A stretch of 64,000 bases of DNA, from assembly GCA_029577135.1 (NCBI GenBank), contig JARQPW010000002.1, positions 47,768 to 111,767 on the forward strand, read 5' to 3'. This DNA comes from Acidimicrobiales bacterium. Its GTDB lineage: Bacteria > Actinomycetota > Acidimicrobiia > Acidimicrobiales > MedAcidi-G1. The notes beneath the pieces are model-generated. The model saw only the letters and a program-made list of their open reading frames with translations, searched no databases and was not told the origin of the DNA. Below are positions 17,552 through 26,189 of this stretch, one piece after another. The number at the start of each line of letters is the position of its first letter. Position 1 is the first letter of the stretch. A program made the translations under genes and the position numbers.

Positions 17552-17980
17552 GTGGTGGCGATCCGTGAGGCGACCGAGGTCGATGACGACCTGATCCGGG
17601 CGATGGCCCGCCTGATCCCGCAGTTGTCGCGCTCGAATCCGCCCCCCGATGCGACGGCCCTCGGGGCGATCGTGTCCTCGAAGGCGTCGGTGCTCCTGGT
17701 CGCCGAGGACGACGGGGTGATCGTCGGGAGCCTCACGCTGGCCCTCTTCCGCATTCCGACCGGACTTCGCGCGTGGATCGAGGATGTGGTCGTCGACGAG
17801 TCGGCGAGGGGGAAGGGCGTGGGGGAGGCGTTGAACCTGGCGGCCCTGGACCGGGCCCGTGCGGAGGGCGCCACGACCGTGGACCTGACCTCCCGCCCGT
17901 CGAGGGAGGCCGCCAATCGCCTCTACCAGCGCCTCGGCTTCGAGGAACGCGGGACGAAGGTCTACCGGTTCAGCCTCTAG
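17552..17980 (+). CDS. GNAT family N-acetyltransferase
   Basis: 142 residues with the acetyl-CoA-binding motif ARGKGVGEAL following a VVVDE strand, and a C-terminal LYQRLGFEERG element, as in small GNAT enzymes. The GTG at 17552 is divergent from the PAC2 start; GTG at 17555 is equally possible. The substrate is not predictable. The last four bases overlap the end of the convergent hypothetical gene. Confidence 0.88.
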   Translation: MVAIREATEVDDDLIRAMARLIPQLSRSNPPPDATALGAIVSSKASVLLVAEDDGVIVGSLTLALFRIPTGLRAWIEDVVVDESARGKGVGEALNLAALDRARAEGATTVDLTSRPSREAANRLYQRLGFEERGTKVYRFSL

Positions 17981-18552
17981 GTGGAGCCCGCTCCATCGGG
18001 TGGTCCGGCGAGGCGGCGACAGCGGTTGCTGAACGGGCCGTAGCGCCAGTGCATGACCTCGGCGTCGGCGGGGTCGAGCCTCCGGGAGACCAGGACCCGT
18101 CCGCCGTTCGGTCGGAGGTCGAGTCGGTCGTCGGTGAACTCGGCGGCCACGTGGACCTCGCCGGAGTTCGGGTCCACGTCGTGGACGCCGCCCTCGAGGG
18201 TGCCGTCGGCACGCATGTCGTGGACCAGCCAGCCGACCGTGATCACCACGCGGTCGCCGGCCTGTTCGATGCGCTGGACCATGCCGCGCATCCTGCCGTG
18301 CTCGACGACCCAGACGCCGCGCAGGTCGGGTGCCCCCTCGGAGAGCGGATCCCGGCAGTCGGCCAGGACCGCCGGTGCCCATCCGTGGGCGTTGGAGCGG
18401 GTGTGGGCCACGGGGATCCCGTCCACGGAGGGTCCGGGACCACCGTCGAGGTCGGGGAGCAGGTAGTCCGCCGGCTCCGGTGGGTAGGAGGCGGCCCGGT
18501 GGGGTCGACGCACGACCAGTCGGAGGAGCCGGAGGAGTGGTGGACGGCGCAA
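17977..18552 (-). CDS. Conserved hypothetical protein
   Basis: 191 residues with no signal peptide or membrane segment. The sequence is rich in beta-strand patterns: paired hydrophobic strands around GVWVVEHGRMRGMVQRIE and RVVITVGWLVHDMRADGTLEG, then GGRVLVSRRL and MHWRYGPFSNRC. It could be a small beta-barrel. I do not recognise the family. It lies 20 bp downstream of the desaturase start-to-stop unit on the same strand and may be cotranscribed with it. Confidence 0.65.
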   Translation of the reverse strand: MRRPPLLRLLRLVVRRPHRAASYPPEPADYLLPDLDGGPGPSVDGIPVAHTRSNAHGWAPAVLADCRDPLSEGAPDLRGVWVVEHGRMRGMVQRIEQAGDRVVITVGWLVHDMRADGTLEGGVHDVDPNSGEVHVAAEFTDDRLDLRPNGGRVLVSRRLDPADAEVMHWRYGPFSNRCRRLAGPPDGAGST

Positions 18553-18571
18553 GGTGGCGGATCGGCGCGTG

Positions 18572-19534
18572 TCAGGTCCTCTTGCGGCGGTCGAGCCGGG
18601 CTTCGAAGCGCTCGGCCTGCTCGATGAGGGTGCCGGTGATGCCCATCAGCTCGTCCTGGGCCTCGGACGCCTCGGCATCCAGGCCGCCGATGTCGCCGAT
18701 CTTCCAGTAGCGGAGCAGCGGCTGCACGACCTGTTCTGCATGGACCCGCAGGTTGTAGATGCCGGTCCGGGCGATCTCGACGGCCCGGCGCTGGAAGTTG
18801 GGGATCTCGGTGCCGGGCATCGAGAAGTTGCCCAGCACCCTGCGCAATGACTTGAGGACCAGGCTCGGCCCCTCGCGCAGCATGGCCGTGGTGACGCCCC
18901 GGTAGAACATGAAGTGGTGGTTCTCGTCGATGGCCACCCTGTTCATGAGCTCGTAGGCGATCGGGTCGTCGGCCTGCACGCCGGCGTTGCGGTGGCTGAC
19001 GCGTGTGGCGAGTTCCTGTGCCGACGTGTAGTTGAAGATGTCGACCGGGTCGGTGAACGCGATGCTCCAGCCCCTGGTGACGGTGGCCAGGCGGTCGTCC
19101 TCGAGCGAACGGGGGTCGCAGTTGCGCGAGGTCAGGAGGTAGTCGCGGATGGCGATCGAGTGCTGGCCCTCCTCGGCGGTCCAGAGTTTCGACCAGTCGG
19201 CCATGGCCGAGTCGTCGGGGAACGTCCCCGAGATACGGGCGTGGTAGTAGGGCAGGTTGTCCTCGGTCAGCAGGTTGAGGACGAGGGCGGTCCGGACGGG
19301 ACGGGAGATAGTCGCCTGGGACTCGTCCCAGGGCTCGTCCCGGTAGTTGCGGCCCTGCTCCCAGGGGACGACCTCGTGGGCGTACCAGTGCTCACGGCGT
19401 TTCCGGTGCGTGTCCATCAGCGAGCGGATGTCCGGCTCGACGGTCTGGATCAGTTCGAGCGATTCAGCGGTGGCGGACAATGGCGCATTCCCGGGTCGGG
19501 GTGGACGGGCCGGGCTGCAGTACCCGACGGGCAC
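18572..19534 (-). CDS. Acyl-ACP desaturase (DesA/FAB2 type)
   Basis: A soluble di-iron desaturase of up to 320 residues that introduces a cis double bond into acyl-ACP. Carboxylate and His ligands are visible as TAEEGQHS and DENHHF, with an earlier Glu in LTEDN. VPWEQGRNY near the N-terminus is typical of actinobacterial DesA proteins. A GTG at 19534 gives the longest form; a TTG at 19480 would start at SATAESLELIQ, where family members usually begin, and is plausible. The electron donor is not encoded nearby. Confidence 0.88.
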   Translation of the reverse strand: MPVGYCSPARPPRPGNAPLSATAESLELIQTVEPDIRSLMDTHRKRREHWYAHEVVPWEQGRNYRDEPWDESQATISRPVRTALVLNLLTEDNLPYYHARISGTFPDDSAMADWSKLWTAEEGQHSIAIRDYLLTSRNCDPRSLEDDRLATVTRGWSIAFTDPVDIFNYTSAQELATRVSHRNAGVQADDPIAYELMNRVAIDENHHFMFYRGVTTAMLREGPSLVLKSLRRVLGNFSMPGTEIPNFQRRAVEIARTGIYNLRVHAEQVVQPLLRYWKIGDIGGLDAEASEAQDELMGITGTLIEQAERFEARLDRRKRT

Positions 19535-19593
19535 AGGCTAGGTCACCGGGGGCCATGGTGCTGCAGGGGTGTCGGATGCGGCAGCATGGGGGC

Positions 19594-19995
19594 ATGTCGG
19601 ACCCACCGGACATCGACTGGACCGCACTGCGCTCGATCGCCGCCGAGGCGGCGGCTACCGCCTACTGCCCCTATTCGGACTTTCCGGTCGGAGCCGCCGG
19701 CCTCGTCGACGACGGTCGGATCGTGTCGGGCTGCAACGTCGAGAACGCCTCGTATGGGCTCACGCTGTGTGCCGAGTGCGGGATGGTGTCCGACCTGCAC
19801 CTCACGGGTGGCGGCCGGCTGGTGGCGGCCGTTGCGGCCAATCCGTCCGGCGATGCGATCTCTCCCTGTGGCCGCTGCCGCCAACTGTTGTTCGAGGTCG
19901 GTGGGGCATCCCTGCTGGTCGACGGACCGGGAGGGCCGAGGCCGCTGGGCGAGCTCCTGCCCGACGCGTTCGGCCCGGACGACCTGGCGGACTGA
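19594..19995 (+). CDS. cdd: Cytidine deaminase
   Basis: Deaminates cytidine and deoxycytidine to uridine forms. The 133-residue product has the substrate segment NVENASYG, the zinc and proton-shuttle motif LCAECG and the second zinc motif SPCGRCRQLL. The ATG at 19594 gives normal family length. The next gene, deoA, begins 6 bases after its stop, so deamination and phosphorolysis of pyrimidine (deoxy)nucleosides are coexpressed. Confidence 0.94.
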   Translation: MSDPPDIDWTALRSIAAEAAATAYCPYSDFPVGAAGLVDDGRIVSGCNVENASYGLTLCAECGMVSDLHLTGGGRLVAAVAANPSGDAISPCGRCRQLLFEVGGASLLVDGPGGPRPLGELLPDAFGPDDLAD

Positions 19996-20000
19996 AGTCG

Positions 20001-21275
20001 GTGGACGCCGTCGAGGTCATCCGCACCAAGCGCGACGGTCGGCGCCTCTCCGACGAACAGATCGGGTGGTTCATCGGTCGCTATGCCGAGGGCGGCGAGA
20101 TCGCCGACGAGCAGGCGGCGGCGCTGGCCATGGCGATCTTCTTCAACGGCATGGAGCCCGACGAGCTGGCCACCTGGACCCGGGCGATGGTCGATTCCGG
20201 TCGCACCCTCGACCTGTCCGGCGTCGGCCGGCCAACCGTCGACAAGCACTCGACCGGTGGGGTCGGCGACAAGGTGTCGCTGGTGCTCGTGCCCCTCGTG
20301 GCGGCCTGCGGGGCGGCGGTCCCGCAGCTGTCGGGCCGGGGCCTCGGCCACACGGGTGGCACGCTCGACAAGATGGAGTCGATCCCGGGCTGGAGCGCCA
20401 CCCTCGAGCCCGATGCCATGATCGAGGTGCTGCGCACCGTCGGCGGCGTGATCGCCGGGGCCACCGCCGACCTGGCCCCCGCCGATCGGCGGCTCTATGC
20501 GCTCCGAGACGTGACCTCGACGGTCGACTCCATCCCGTTGATCGCCAGTTCGATCATGTCGAAAAAGATCGCCGAGGGCACCGATGCCCTGGTGCTCGAC
20601 GTGAAGGTCGGCTCGGGGGCGTTCCTGCCCGAGGTCGACCGGGCCCGCGAGCTGGCGCGGACGATGGTGGGGCTGGGGGAGAAGAACGGGGTCCGCACGG
20701 TGGCGCTGCTCACGGCGATGCACACCGTCCTCGGTCGGACGGCCGGCAACGCCCTCGAGGTGGCCGAGTCGGTCGAGGTGCTCGACGGAGGCGGCCCCGC
20801 CGACCTGGTCGAGGTGACCCTGGCGCTGGCCAGAGAGATGGTGGACGTGGCGGGGCTCGATGCCGACCCGGCAGAGGTGTTGGCCTCCGGTCGTGCCCGG
20901 GCGGTCTGGGACGACATGGTGCGTGCCCAGGGCGGCGATCCGACTGCGCCGCTGCAGGTCGCCCCGCACGTCGAGACCGTCGATGCCCCGGCCTCCGGGG
21001 TGCTCGGCCGGCTGGACTGCCGGTCGGTCGGCATCGCCGTATGGCGGCTGGGCGCGGGGCGGGCCCGCAAGGAGGATCCGGTCAGCGCCAGCGCCGGGAT
21101 CGTGTGCCTGGCCAAGCCCGGCGACCCGGTCGAGGCCGGTCAACCGGTGCTCGAACTCCACGTCGAGGACCCGTCCAGGTTCGCAGCGGCGAGGGAGGCA
21201 CTGCAGGGCGCCATCGAGGTGTCCGACGAGCCCCCGACCCCGATGCCCCTGATCGTGGACCGGATCGCAATCTGA
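20001..21275 (+). CDS. deoA: Thymidine phosphorylase (pyrimidine-nucleoside phosphorylase)
   Basis: Phosphorolyses thymidine or deoxyuridine to base plus deoxyribose 1-phosphate. The 424-residue product has the phosphate-binding DKHSTGGVGDK, the signature SGRGLGHTGGTLDK, VSGT-equivalent SGAFLP, and a C-terminal PYNP domain. The GTG at 20001 is chosen by spacing from cdd and by the EVIRTKRDG start typical of the family. The stop is 4 bases from the end of the convergent truncated aldehyde dehydrogenase gene. Confidence 0.95.
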   Translation: MDAVEVIRTKRDGRRLSDEQIGWFIGRYAEGGEIADEQAAALAMAIFFNGMEPDELATWTRAMVDSGRTLDLSGVGRPTVDKHSTGGVGDKVSLVLVPLVAACGAAVPQLSGRGLGHTGGTLDKMESIPGWSATLEPDAMIEVLRTVGGVIAGATADLAPADRRLYALRDVTSTVDSIPLIASSIMSKKIAEGTDALVLDVKVGSGAFLPEVDRARELARTMVGLGEKNGVRTVALLTAMHTVLGRTAGNALEVAESVEVLDGGGPADLVEVTLALAREMVDVAGLDADPAEVLASGRARAVWDDMVRAQGGDPTAPLQVAPHVETVDAPASGVLGRLDCRSVGIAVWRLGAGRARKEDPVSASAGIVCLAKPGDPVEAGQPVLELHVEDPSRFAAAREALQGAIEVSDEPPTPMPLIVDRIAI

Positions 21276-21278
21276 GCC

Positions 21279-22124
21279 TCAGCGGCCGATGGGGTGCCAG
21301 ACGGTCTTCATCTCGAGGAACTGGGCGATCACGGACGGGCTGGCGGCCGTGGCGTCGCCGTGCACGAGGCGCTTGACGTTCTCGGCGGCGTCGGCGAGCG
21401 CTTCGTCGGGCAGGTCGGCCGGGGCGCCTGAGAGGTCGACGGCGTTGACGTCGAGGTGGCCGAGCGCCCAGGGCAGCAGCCCGGCCCGGTCGCCGGTGAG
21501 GATGTTGACCACGCCCCCCGGCACGTCTGAGGTGGTCAGCACCTCGGCGAGGCTCATGGCCACGAGCGCCGCCGCCTCTCCAGCCAGCACGACCGACGTG
21601 TTGCCCGTGACGATCGCCGGAGCCAGTCGGGAGGCGAGACCCAGCAGCGGCGGGTCGTCGGGCACGGCCTGCACGACGACCCCGGTGGGCTCCGGGTACG
21701 TGAAGTTGAAGAAGGGGCCTGCGACCGGGTTCACGGTGCCGAGCACCTGGTGGACCTTGTCGGCCCAGCCGGCATACCAGACCCACCGGTCGACGGCCTG
21801 CTCGACCTCGTTGCGGGCCGACTCGTCGGACCGGCCGCCGTCCCGGAGCACGGCGACGAACTCGTCTCGACGGGCATCGAGCATCTCCGCCACCCGGTAG
21901 AGCACCTGGCCCCGGTTGTAGGCGGTGCGCCCGGCCCAGCCGGCCTGTGCCGAGCGGGCGGCACGGACGGCCTCGCGCAGGTCCTTGCGGGAGGCCCTGG
22001 CGGCGTTGGCCAGGAGGCGGCCGTCGTCGGAGCGGAGCTGGAAGGTGTGGCCCGACTCGGAGCGGGGGAAGGCCCCGCCGATGAACAACTTGAAGGTCTT
22101 GTTGACCGGGAGGTGTCCGCCCAT
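21279..22124 (-). CDS. Truncated aldehyde dehydrogenase-like protein lacking the catalytic domain
   Basis: 281 residues, against about 480 for the family. It contains the N-terminal NAD-binding region (FIGGAFPRSESG, APAIVTGNTSVVL, GVVNILTGDR) but ends with FLEMKTVWHPIG; the LELGGK glutamate and catalytic Cys segments are missing. The frame is open, well-coded and coupled to the upstream full-length dehydrogenase by a TGATG overlap, so it looks selected and not decayed. A regulatory or structural partner subunit of that enzyme is my inference. Similar short paralogues occur next to deoC in other actinobacteria, as I recall. Confidence 0.82.
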   Translation of the reverse strand: MGGHLPVNKTFKLFIGGAFPRSESGHTFQLRSDDGRLLANAARASRKDLREAVRAARSAQAGWAGRTAYNRGQVLYRVAEMLDARRDEFVAVLRDGGRSDESARNEVEQAVDRWVWYAGWADKVHQVLGTVNPVAGPFFNFTYPEPTGVVVQAVPDDPPLLGLASRLAPAIVTGNTSVVLAGEAAALVAMSLAEVLTTSDVPGGVVNILTGDRAGLLPWALGHLDVNAVDLSGAPADLPDEALADAAENVKRLVHGDATAASPSVIAQFLEMKTVWHPIGR

Positions 22125-23608
22125 CAGGCCTGGCCCTCCGCATCCCGGACGTAGGCACCGAGGCCCTGGAGGCCGCCCTCGCGGCCGAAGCCGCTCTCCT
22201 TGTAGCCACCGAACGGGCTGGCGGCGTCGAACTCGTTGAACGAATTCGTCCAGATGACGCCCGCCCGCAGTCGCTCTGCCATCCAGAGGATCTTGGAGCC
22301 CTTCTCGGTCCAGACGCCCGCCGAGAGCCCGTAGGGCGAGTTGTTGGCCTTCTCGACGGCCTCCTCGGGGGTGCGGAAGGTCTGGACGGCCAGCACCGGG
22401 CCGAAGATCTCCTCCCGGGCGATGCGCTGGCTCTGCTGGACGCCGGTGAACACCGAGGGGGTGAACCAGAAGCCCTTGGGGGGCAGGTCGCAGGGTGCCT
22501 GGTGGAGCACAGCGCCCTCCGCGACCCCGGACTCGACGAGGGCGGTGATGCGGGCCAGTTGCTCGGCTGAGTTGATCGCACCCACGTCGGTGTTCTTGTC
22601 GAGCGGGTCGCCCACCCGCAGGCGGGTCATGCGCGCCTTCAGCCGCTCGACGAAGTCGTCGGTGATCGACTCCTGGACCAGCAGTCGGGAGCCGGCGCAG
22701 CACACGTGGCCCTGGTTGAAGTAGATGCCGTTGATGACGCCCTCGACGGCCTGGTCGATGGCGGCGTCCTCGAAGACCACATTGGCGGCCTTGCCGCCCA
22801 GCTCGAGGGTGAGGGGCAGGCGGCGGACCGCAGCGGAGCGTTGGATCTGCTTGCCGACCCCGGTGGAGCCGGTGAACGCCAACTTGTCGATGTCCCGGTG
22901 TTCGACCAGCGCAGCCCCCGTCTCCCCGGCGCCGGTGACGATGTTGACGACACCCGGGGGCAGGTCGACGTCGCGGAGAACCTCGGCCAGCAGCAGTGCG
23001 GTGAGCGGCGTGGTCTCGGCGGGCTTGAGCACGACGGTGTTGCCACAGGCCAAGGCCGGCGCCAACTTCCAGGCGGCCATGAGCAGCGGGAAGTTCCACG
23101 GGACGATCTGGCCGACGACGCCGTGCGGGGCCACGTCCCGGTTCGGGAAGGCGTACTCGAGCTTGTCGGCCCAGCCGGCGTGGTGGAAGAAGTGGGCGGC
23201 GACCAGCGGCAGGTCGACGTCGCGGCTCTCACGGATCGGCTTGCCGCCGTCCATCGTCTCGAGCACGGCGAACTCCCGGGAGCGCTCCTGGAGTTGGCGG
23301 GCGATGCGGTAGAGGTAGCGGGCCCGCACGGAGCCGGGGGTGTCGCTCCAATGGTCCTCGAAGGCCGTCCGGGCCGCGGCGACCGCCCGGTCGACGTCGT
23401 CGGCGTCGCCCTCGGCGACGGTGGCGAGCCGTTCCTCGGTCGCCGGGTTGATGGTGTCGAACGTGCGGCCCGACCGTGGTTCCACGAACTCTCCGCCGAT
23501 GAAGAGGCCGTACTCGTCGGCGAGGCTGACGACAGCGGTCGACTCGGGTGCCGGGGCGTAGTCGAGTCCGAACTCGGGGGTCGGATCGTCGGATTTCGGG
23601 TCCGCCAT
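22124..23608 (-). CDS. NAD(P)-dependent aldehyde dehydrogenase
   Basis: A full-length 494-residue aldehyde dehydrogenase with VPWNFPLLMAAWK, the coenzyme motif FTGSTGVGK, general base LELGGK, catalytic Cys in GHVCCAGSR, and FGGYKESGFGREGG. Lying directly after deoC and overlapping its stop, it most likely oxidises acetaldehyde released by DeoC to acetate, or acts on a related deoxyribose product. The substrate is inference from context. Its stop overlaps the start of the short paralogue. Confidence 0.93.
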   Translation of the reverse strand: MADPKSDDPTPEFGLDYAPAPESTAVVSLADEYGLFIGGEFVEPRSGRTFDTINPATEERLATVAEGDADDVDRAVAAARTAFEDHWSDTPGSVRARYLYRIARQLQERSREFAVLETMDGGKPIRESRDVDLPLVAAHFFHHAGWADKLEYAFPNRDVAPHGVVGQIVPWNFPLLMAAWKLAPALACGNTVVLKPAETTPLTALLLAEVLRDVDLPPGVVNIVTGAGETGAALVEHRDIDKLAFTGSTGVGKQIQRSAAVRRLPLTLELGGKAANVVFEDAAIDQAVEGVINGIYFNQGHVCCAGSRLLVQESITDDFVERLKARMTRLRVGDPLDKNTDVGAINSAEQLARITALVESGVAEGAVLHQAPCDLPPKGFWFTPSVFTGVQQSQRIAREEIFGPVLAVQTFRTPEEAVEKANNSPYGLSAGVWTEKGSKILWMAERLRAGVIWTNSFNEFDAASPFGGYKESGFGREGGLQGLGAYVRDAEGQA

Positions 23609-24513
23609 CAGTCCAGGGTCACGTAGTCGGGCCCGCCGTATCGGCCGCTGTCGAGCCTGCCGAGTTGGAGCAGGATGTCGTTGAGAAGGCTCGAGGCACC
23701 CAGCCGGAAGCGGTCGGGCGTGAGCCACTCGGGGCCGAGCGTCTCTCCCATCAGGACGAGGTAGTGCCAGGCCTGCTTGGACGTGCGGATGCCGCCGGCG
23801 GCCTTGAACCCGACCGCTCGGCCGGTCTGGTGGGCGTACTCGCGAATCGCCTCGGCCATGCAGAGTGCCATGGCCGGCGTGGCTGCCTTCGGGATCTTGC
23901 CGGTCGAGGTCTTGATGAAGTCGGCGCCGGCGGCCATGGCCAGCATGGATGCCCGGCGCACCGGCTCGTAGCCGCCCAGCTCGCCGGTCTCGAGGATGAC
24001 CTTGAGGTGGGCGTCGCCACAGGCCTCCTTCGAGGCGGCGACCTCGTCGTGCACCGTGGACAGGTCGCCAGAGAGGAAGGCCGAGCGGTTCAGGACGATG
24101 TCGATTTCGTCGGCACCGTCGGCGACGGCGCAGCGGATGTCGTCGGTGCGGACGTCGAGGTCCGAGAGGCCACTCGGGAAGGCGCCGGCCACGCTGGCCA
24201 CCGCCACCCCGGTGCCGGCCACCGCAGACGCCGCGTGGGCGACCATCTCCGGGTATACGCACACGGCGGCGACAGGGGGAATCCCGGGGTTGGTGGCGTC
24301 GGGGCGCGTCGCCTTGCGGCACAGGGAGGCCACCTTGCCGGGCGTGTCGGCGCCCTCGAGCGTCGTGAGGTCGATGCAGCGGACCGCCAGGTGGAGGGCG
24401 GCCCGCTTGCTGGACGTCTTGATCGAGCGGCTGCCCAACTCGTCGGCGCGGGCCTCGAGACCCATCTGGTCCACGGACGTGGTCCGGATCGGGGCGTAGG
24501 TGGGGGCGTTCAC
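23608..24513 (-). CDS. deoC: Deoxyribose-phosphate aldolase
   Basis: Cleaves 2-deoxyribose 5-phosphate to acetaldehyde and glyceraldehyde 3-phosphate. The 301-residue product, longer than bacterial DeoC because of an N-terminal extension, has the Schiff-base Lys in FIKTSTGK, the second Lys in VGFKAAGGIR, and an EIDIVLNRSAF segment. The GTG start overlaps the upstream phosphomutase stop (GTGA), indicating translational coupling. Confidence 0.95.
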   Translation of the reverse strand: MNAPTYAPIRTTSVDQMGLEARADELGSRSIKTSSKRAALHLAVRCIDLTTLEGADTPGKVASLCRKATRPDATNPGIPPVAAVCVYPEMVAHAASAVAGTGVAVASVAGAFPSGLSDLDVRTDDIRCAVADGADEIDIVLNRSAFLSGDLSTVHDEVAASKEACGDAHLKVILETGELGGYEPVRRASMLAMAAGADFIKTSTGKIPKAATPAMALCMAEAIREYAHQTGRAVGFKAAGGIRTSKQAWHYLVLMGETLGPEWLTPDRFRLGASSLLNDILLQLGRLDSGRYGGPDYVTLD

Positions 24514-26189
24514 GACCCGGACCCTACGACCAGCGTCGCCGCAGCGTCGACGAGGGCGGCCACGGCCCGACCTGCGTCGGCCTCGGCGGCCTCGACGTCG
24601 TCGCCACGGGCGGACTCGACGACCTCTCCGTAGACCTTGAGCATCGGCTCGGTTCCGCTGGGCCTAAGCAGCAGGCGGCCTCCGTCCAGGTCGAGCGCGA
24701 TCAGGTCGGAGGCGGGCAGGCCGGTGCCTGGTTGTGCGTAGTCGGTGATGGCGAGCACCGGGAGCCCGGCGATCTCGGTCGGAGGCGACGCCCGGAGCCC
24801 GGTGAGCAGGGCGGCCATGCGTCCGTCGCCGTCGGGGCCGTCGACGCGGACCGTTCGCAGGGCCGTCCGATGGACGCCGTGGCGGCGCCAGAGGTCGTGG
24901 AGCAGGTCGAGGACCGTCCGGTCCGACGACCTGGCCGTGGCGGCCAACTCGGCGAACACCACGGCGGCCGTGATGCCGTCCTTGTCGCGGGTGAGGTCGC
25001 CGACGAGGTAGCCGAGTGCCTCCTCGTAGCCGAACACGAATCGGGCCGAGGGGTCGGCGAGGCCGGGTCGGACGATCCACTTGAAGCCGGTGAGGGTGTC
25101 GGCGTAGCGGACGCCGTGGTGGGCGGCCTGGGCGGACAGCAGGCGTGACGACACCAGCGTCGTGACGACCAGGCGGTCGTCGCCCGAACCGCACGTCAGG
25201 ACGTGCTCGGCCAGAAGGGCGCCGATCTCGTCGCCGGAGAGCGGTCGCCAACCGTCGCCGGTCGGGATGGCCACCGCCAGGCGGTCGGCGTCGGGGTCGT
25301 TGGCGAGCACCAGGTCGGCGTCCACCTCGTCGGCGAGTGCCAGCACGAGGTCGAGCGCCCCGGGCTCCTCGGGATTCGGAAACTCGACGGTGGGGAAGGT
25401 GCCGTCCGGCTCGGCCTGCTCGGCGACCACGTACGGGGAGGTGAACCCGGCCAGGGTCAGGGTGTCGACCAGGACGTCGCGGCCGACGCCGTGCAGCGGC
25501 GTGTAGGCGACGACCAGGTCATGGGGCGCGTCGAGTTCGGAGAGTCCCGCTGCGGCGACGACGTAGGACTCGACGTCGACCGCGGTGCCCCGCCCGATCA
25601 ACGGGTCGTCATCGTCGGCCAGGTCGCCGTCGGCGGGCAGGCCGCCCCCGTCGAACAGCCCGTCGATCAGGTCGGAGATCCGGCGGTCGATCGGCGGCAC
25701 GATCTGCGCACCGTCCGACCAGTAGACCTTGATGCCGTTGTCCGGGCGGGGGTTGTGGCTGGCGGTCACCATGATCCCGGCCTCGGCCCCGGTCCGGAGC
25801 AGCGCGTGGGCGAGGACCGGTGTGGGAATCGGACCGGGCAGCAGCAGGCTCGCCACCCCGAGGCCGGCCAGCACCCGGGCCGAGTCCTCGGCGAACAGTT
25901 CGCTGTTCCGACGGGCGTCGTAGCCGATGGCCACGGTCGGGGCCTCGTGGTCTGCCAGCAACGCACAGCCGACCGCTGCCGCCGTCGCCCTGGCCAGCAC
26001 CCGGTTCATCCGCATCGGGCCAGCGCCCATGGCCCCGCGGATCCCGGCAGTGCCGAACTCGAGACGCCCGCTGAAGCGCTCGTCGAGGGCCGGTCCGCCC
26101 TCGGCGAGGAGCTGTTCGGTCTCGGCGCGGGTCTCGGGGTCGGGGTCGACGTCGAGCCAGCGGCGCGCCGAGGCGGTGGCGTCGCTCAC
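24510..26189 (-). CDS. Phosphohexomutase-family enzyme, probable phosphopentomutase (PGM2-like)
   Basis: A 559-residue alpha-D-phosphohexomutase with FGTAGIRG, the phosphoserine loop TASHNP, the metal loop DPDADRLAV, the sugar-binding GYEEALGY and a C-terminal phosphate loop RPSGTEP. Length and position between punA and deoC point to the PGM2 type, which converts (deoxy)ribose 1-phosphate to the 5-phosphate and replaces DeoB, absent here. Phosphoglucomutase or phosphomannomutase activity cannot be excluded. It has a GTG start with a 4-base overlap with punA. Confidence 0.88.
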   Translation of the reverse strand: MSDATASARRWLDVDPDPETRAETEQLLAEGGPALDERFSGRLEFGTAGIRGAMGAGPMRMNRVLARATAAAVGCALLADHEAPTVAIGYDARRNSELFAEDSARVLAGLGVASLLLPGPIPTPVLAHALLRTGAEAGIMVTASHNPRPDNGIKVYWSDGAQIVPPIDRRISDLIDGLFDGGGLPADGDLADDDDPLIGRGTAVDVESYVVAAAGLSELDAPHDLVVAYTPLHGVGRDVLVDTLTLAGFTSPYVVAEQAEPDGTFPTVEFPNPEEPGALDLVLALADEVDADLVLANDPDADRLAVAIPTGDGWRPLSGDEIGALLAEHVLTCGSGDDRLVVTTLVSSRLLSAQAAHHGVRYADTLTGFKWIVRPGLADPSARFVFGYEEALGYLVGDLTRDKDGITAAVVFAELAATARSSDRTVLDLLHDLWRRHGVHRTALRTVRVDGPDGDGRMAALLTGLRASPPTEIAGLPVLAITDYAQPGTGLPASDLIALDLDGGRLLLRPSGTEPMLKVYGEVVESARGDDVEAAEADAGRAVAALVDAAATLVVGSGS

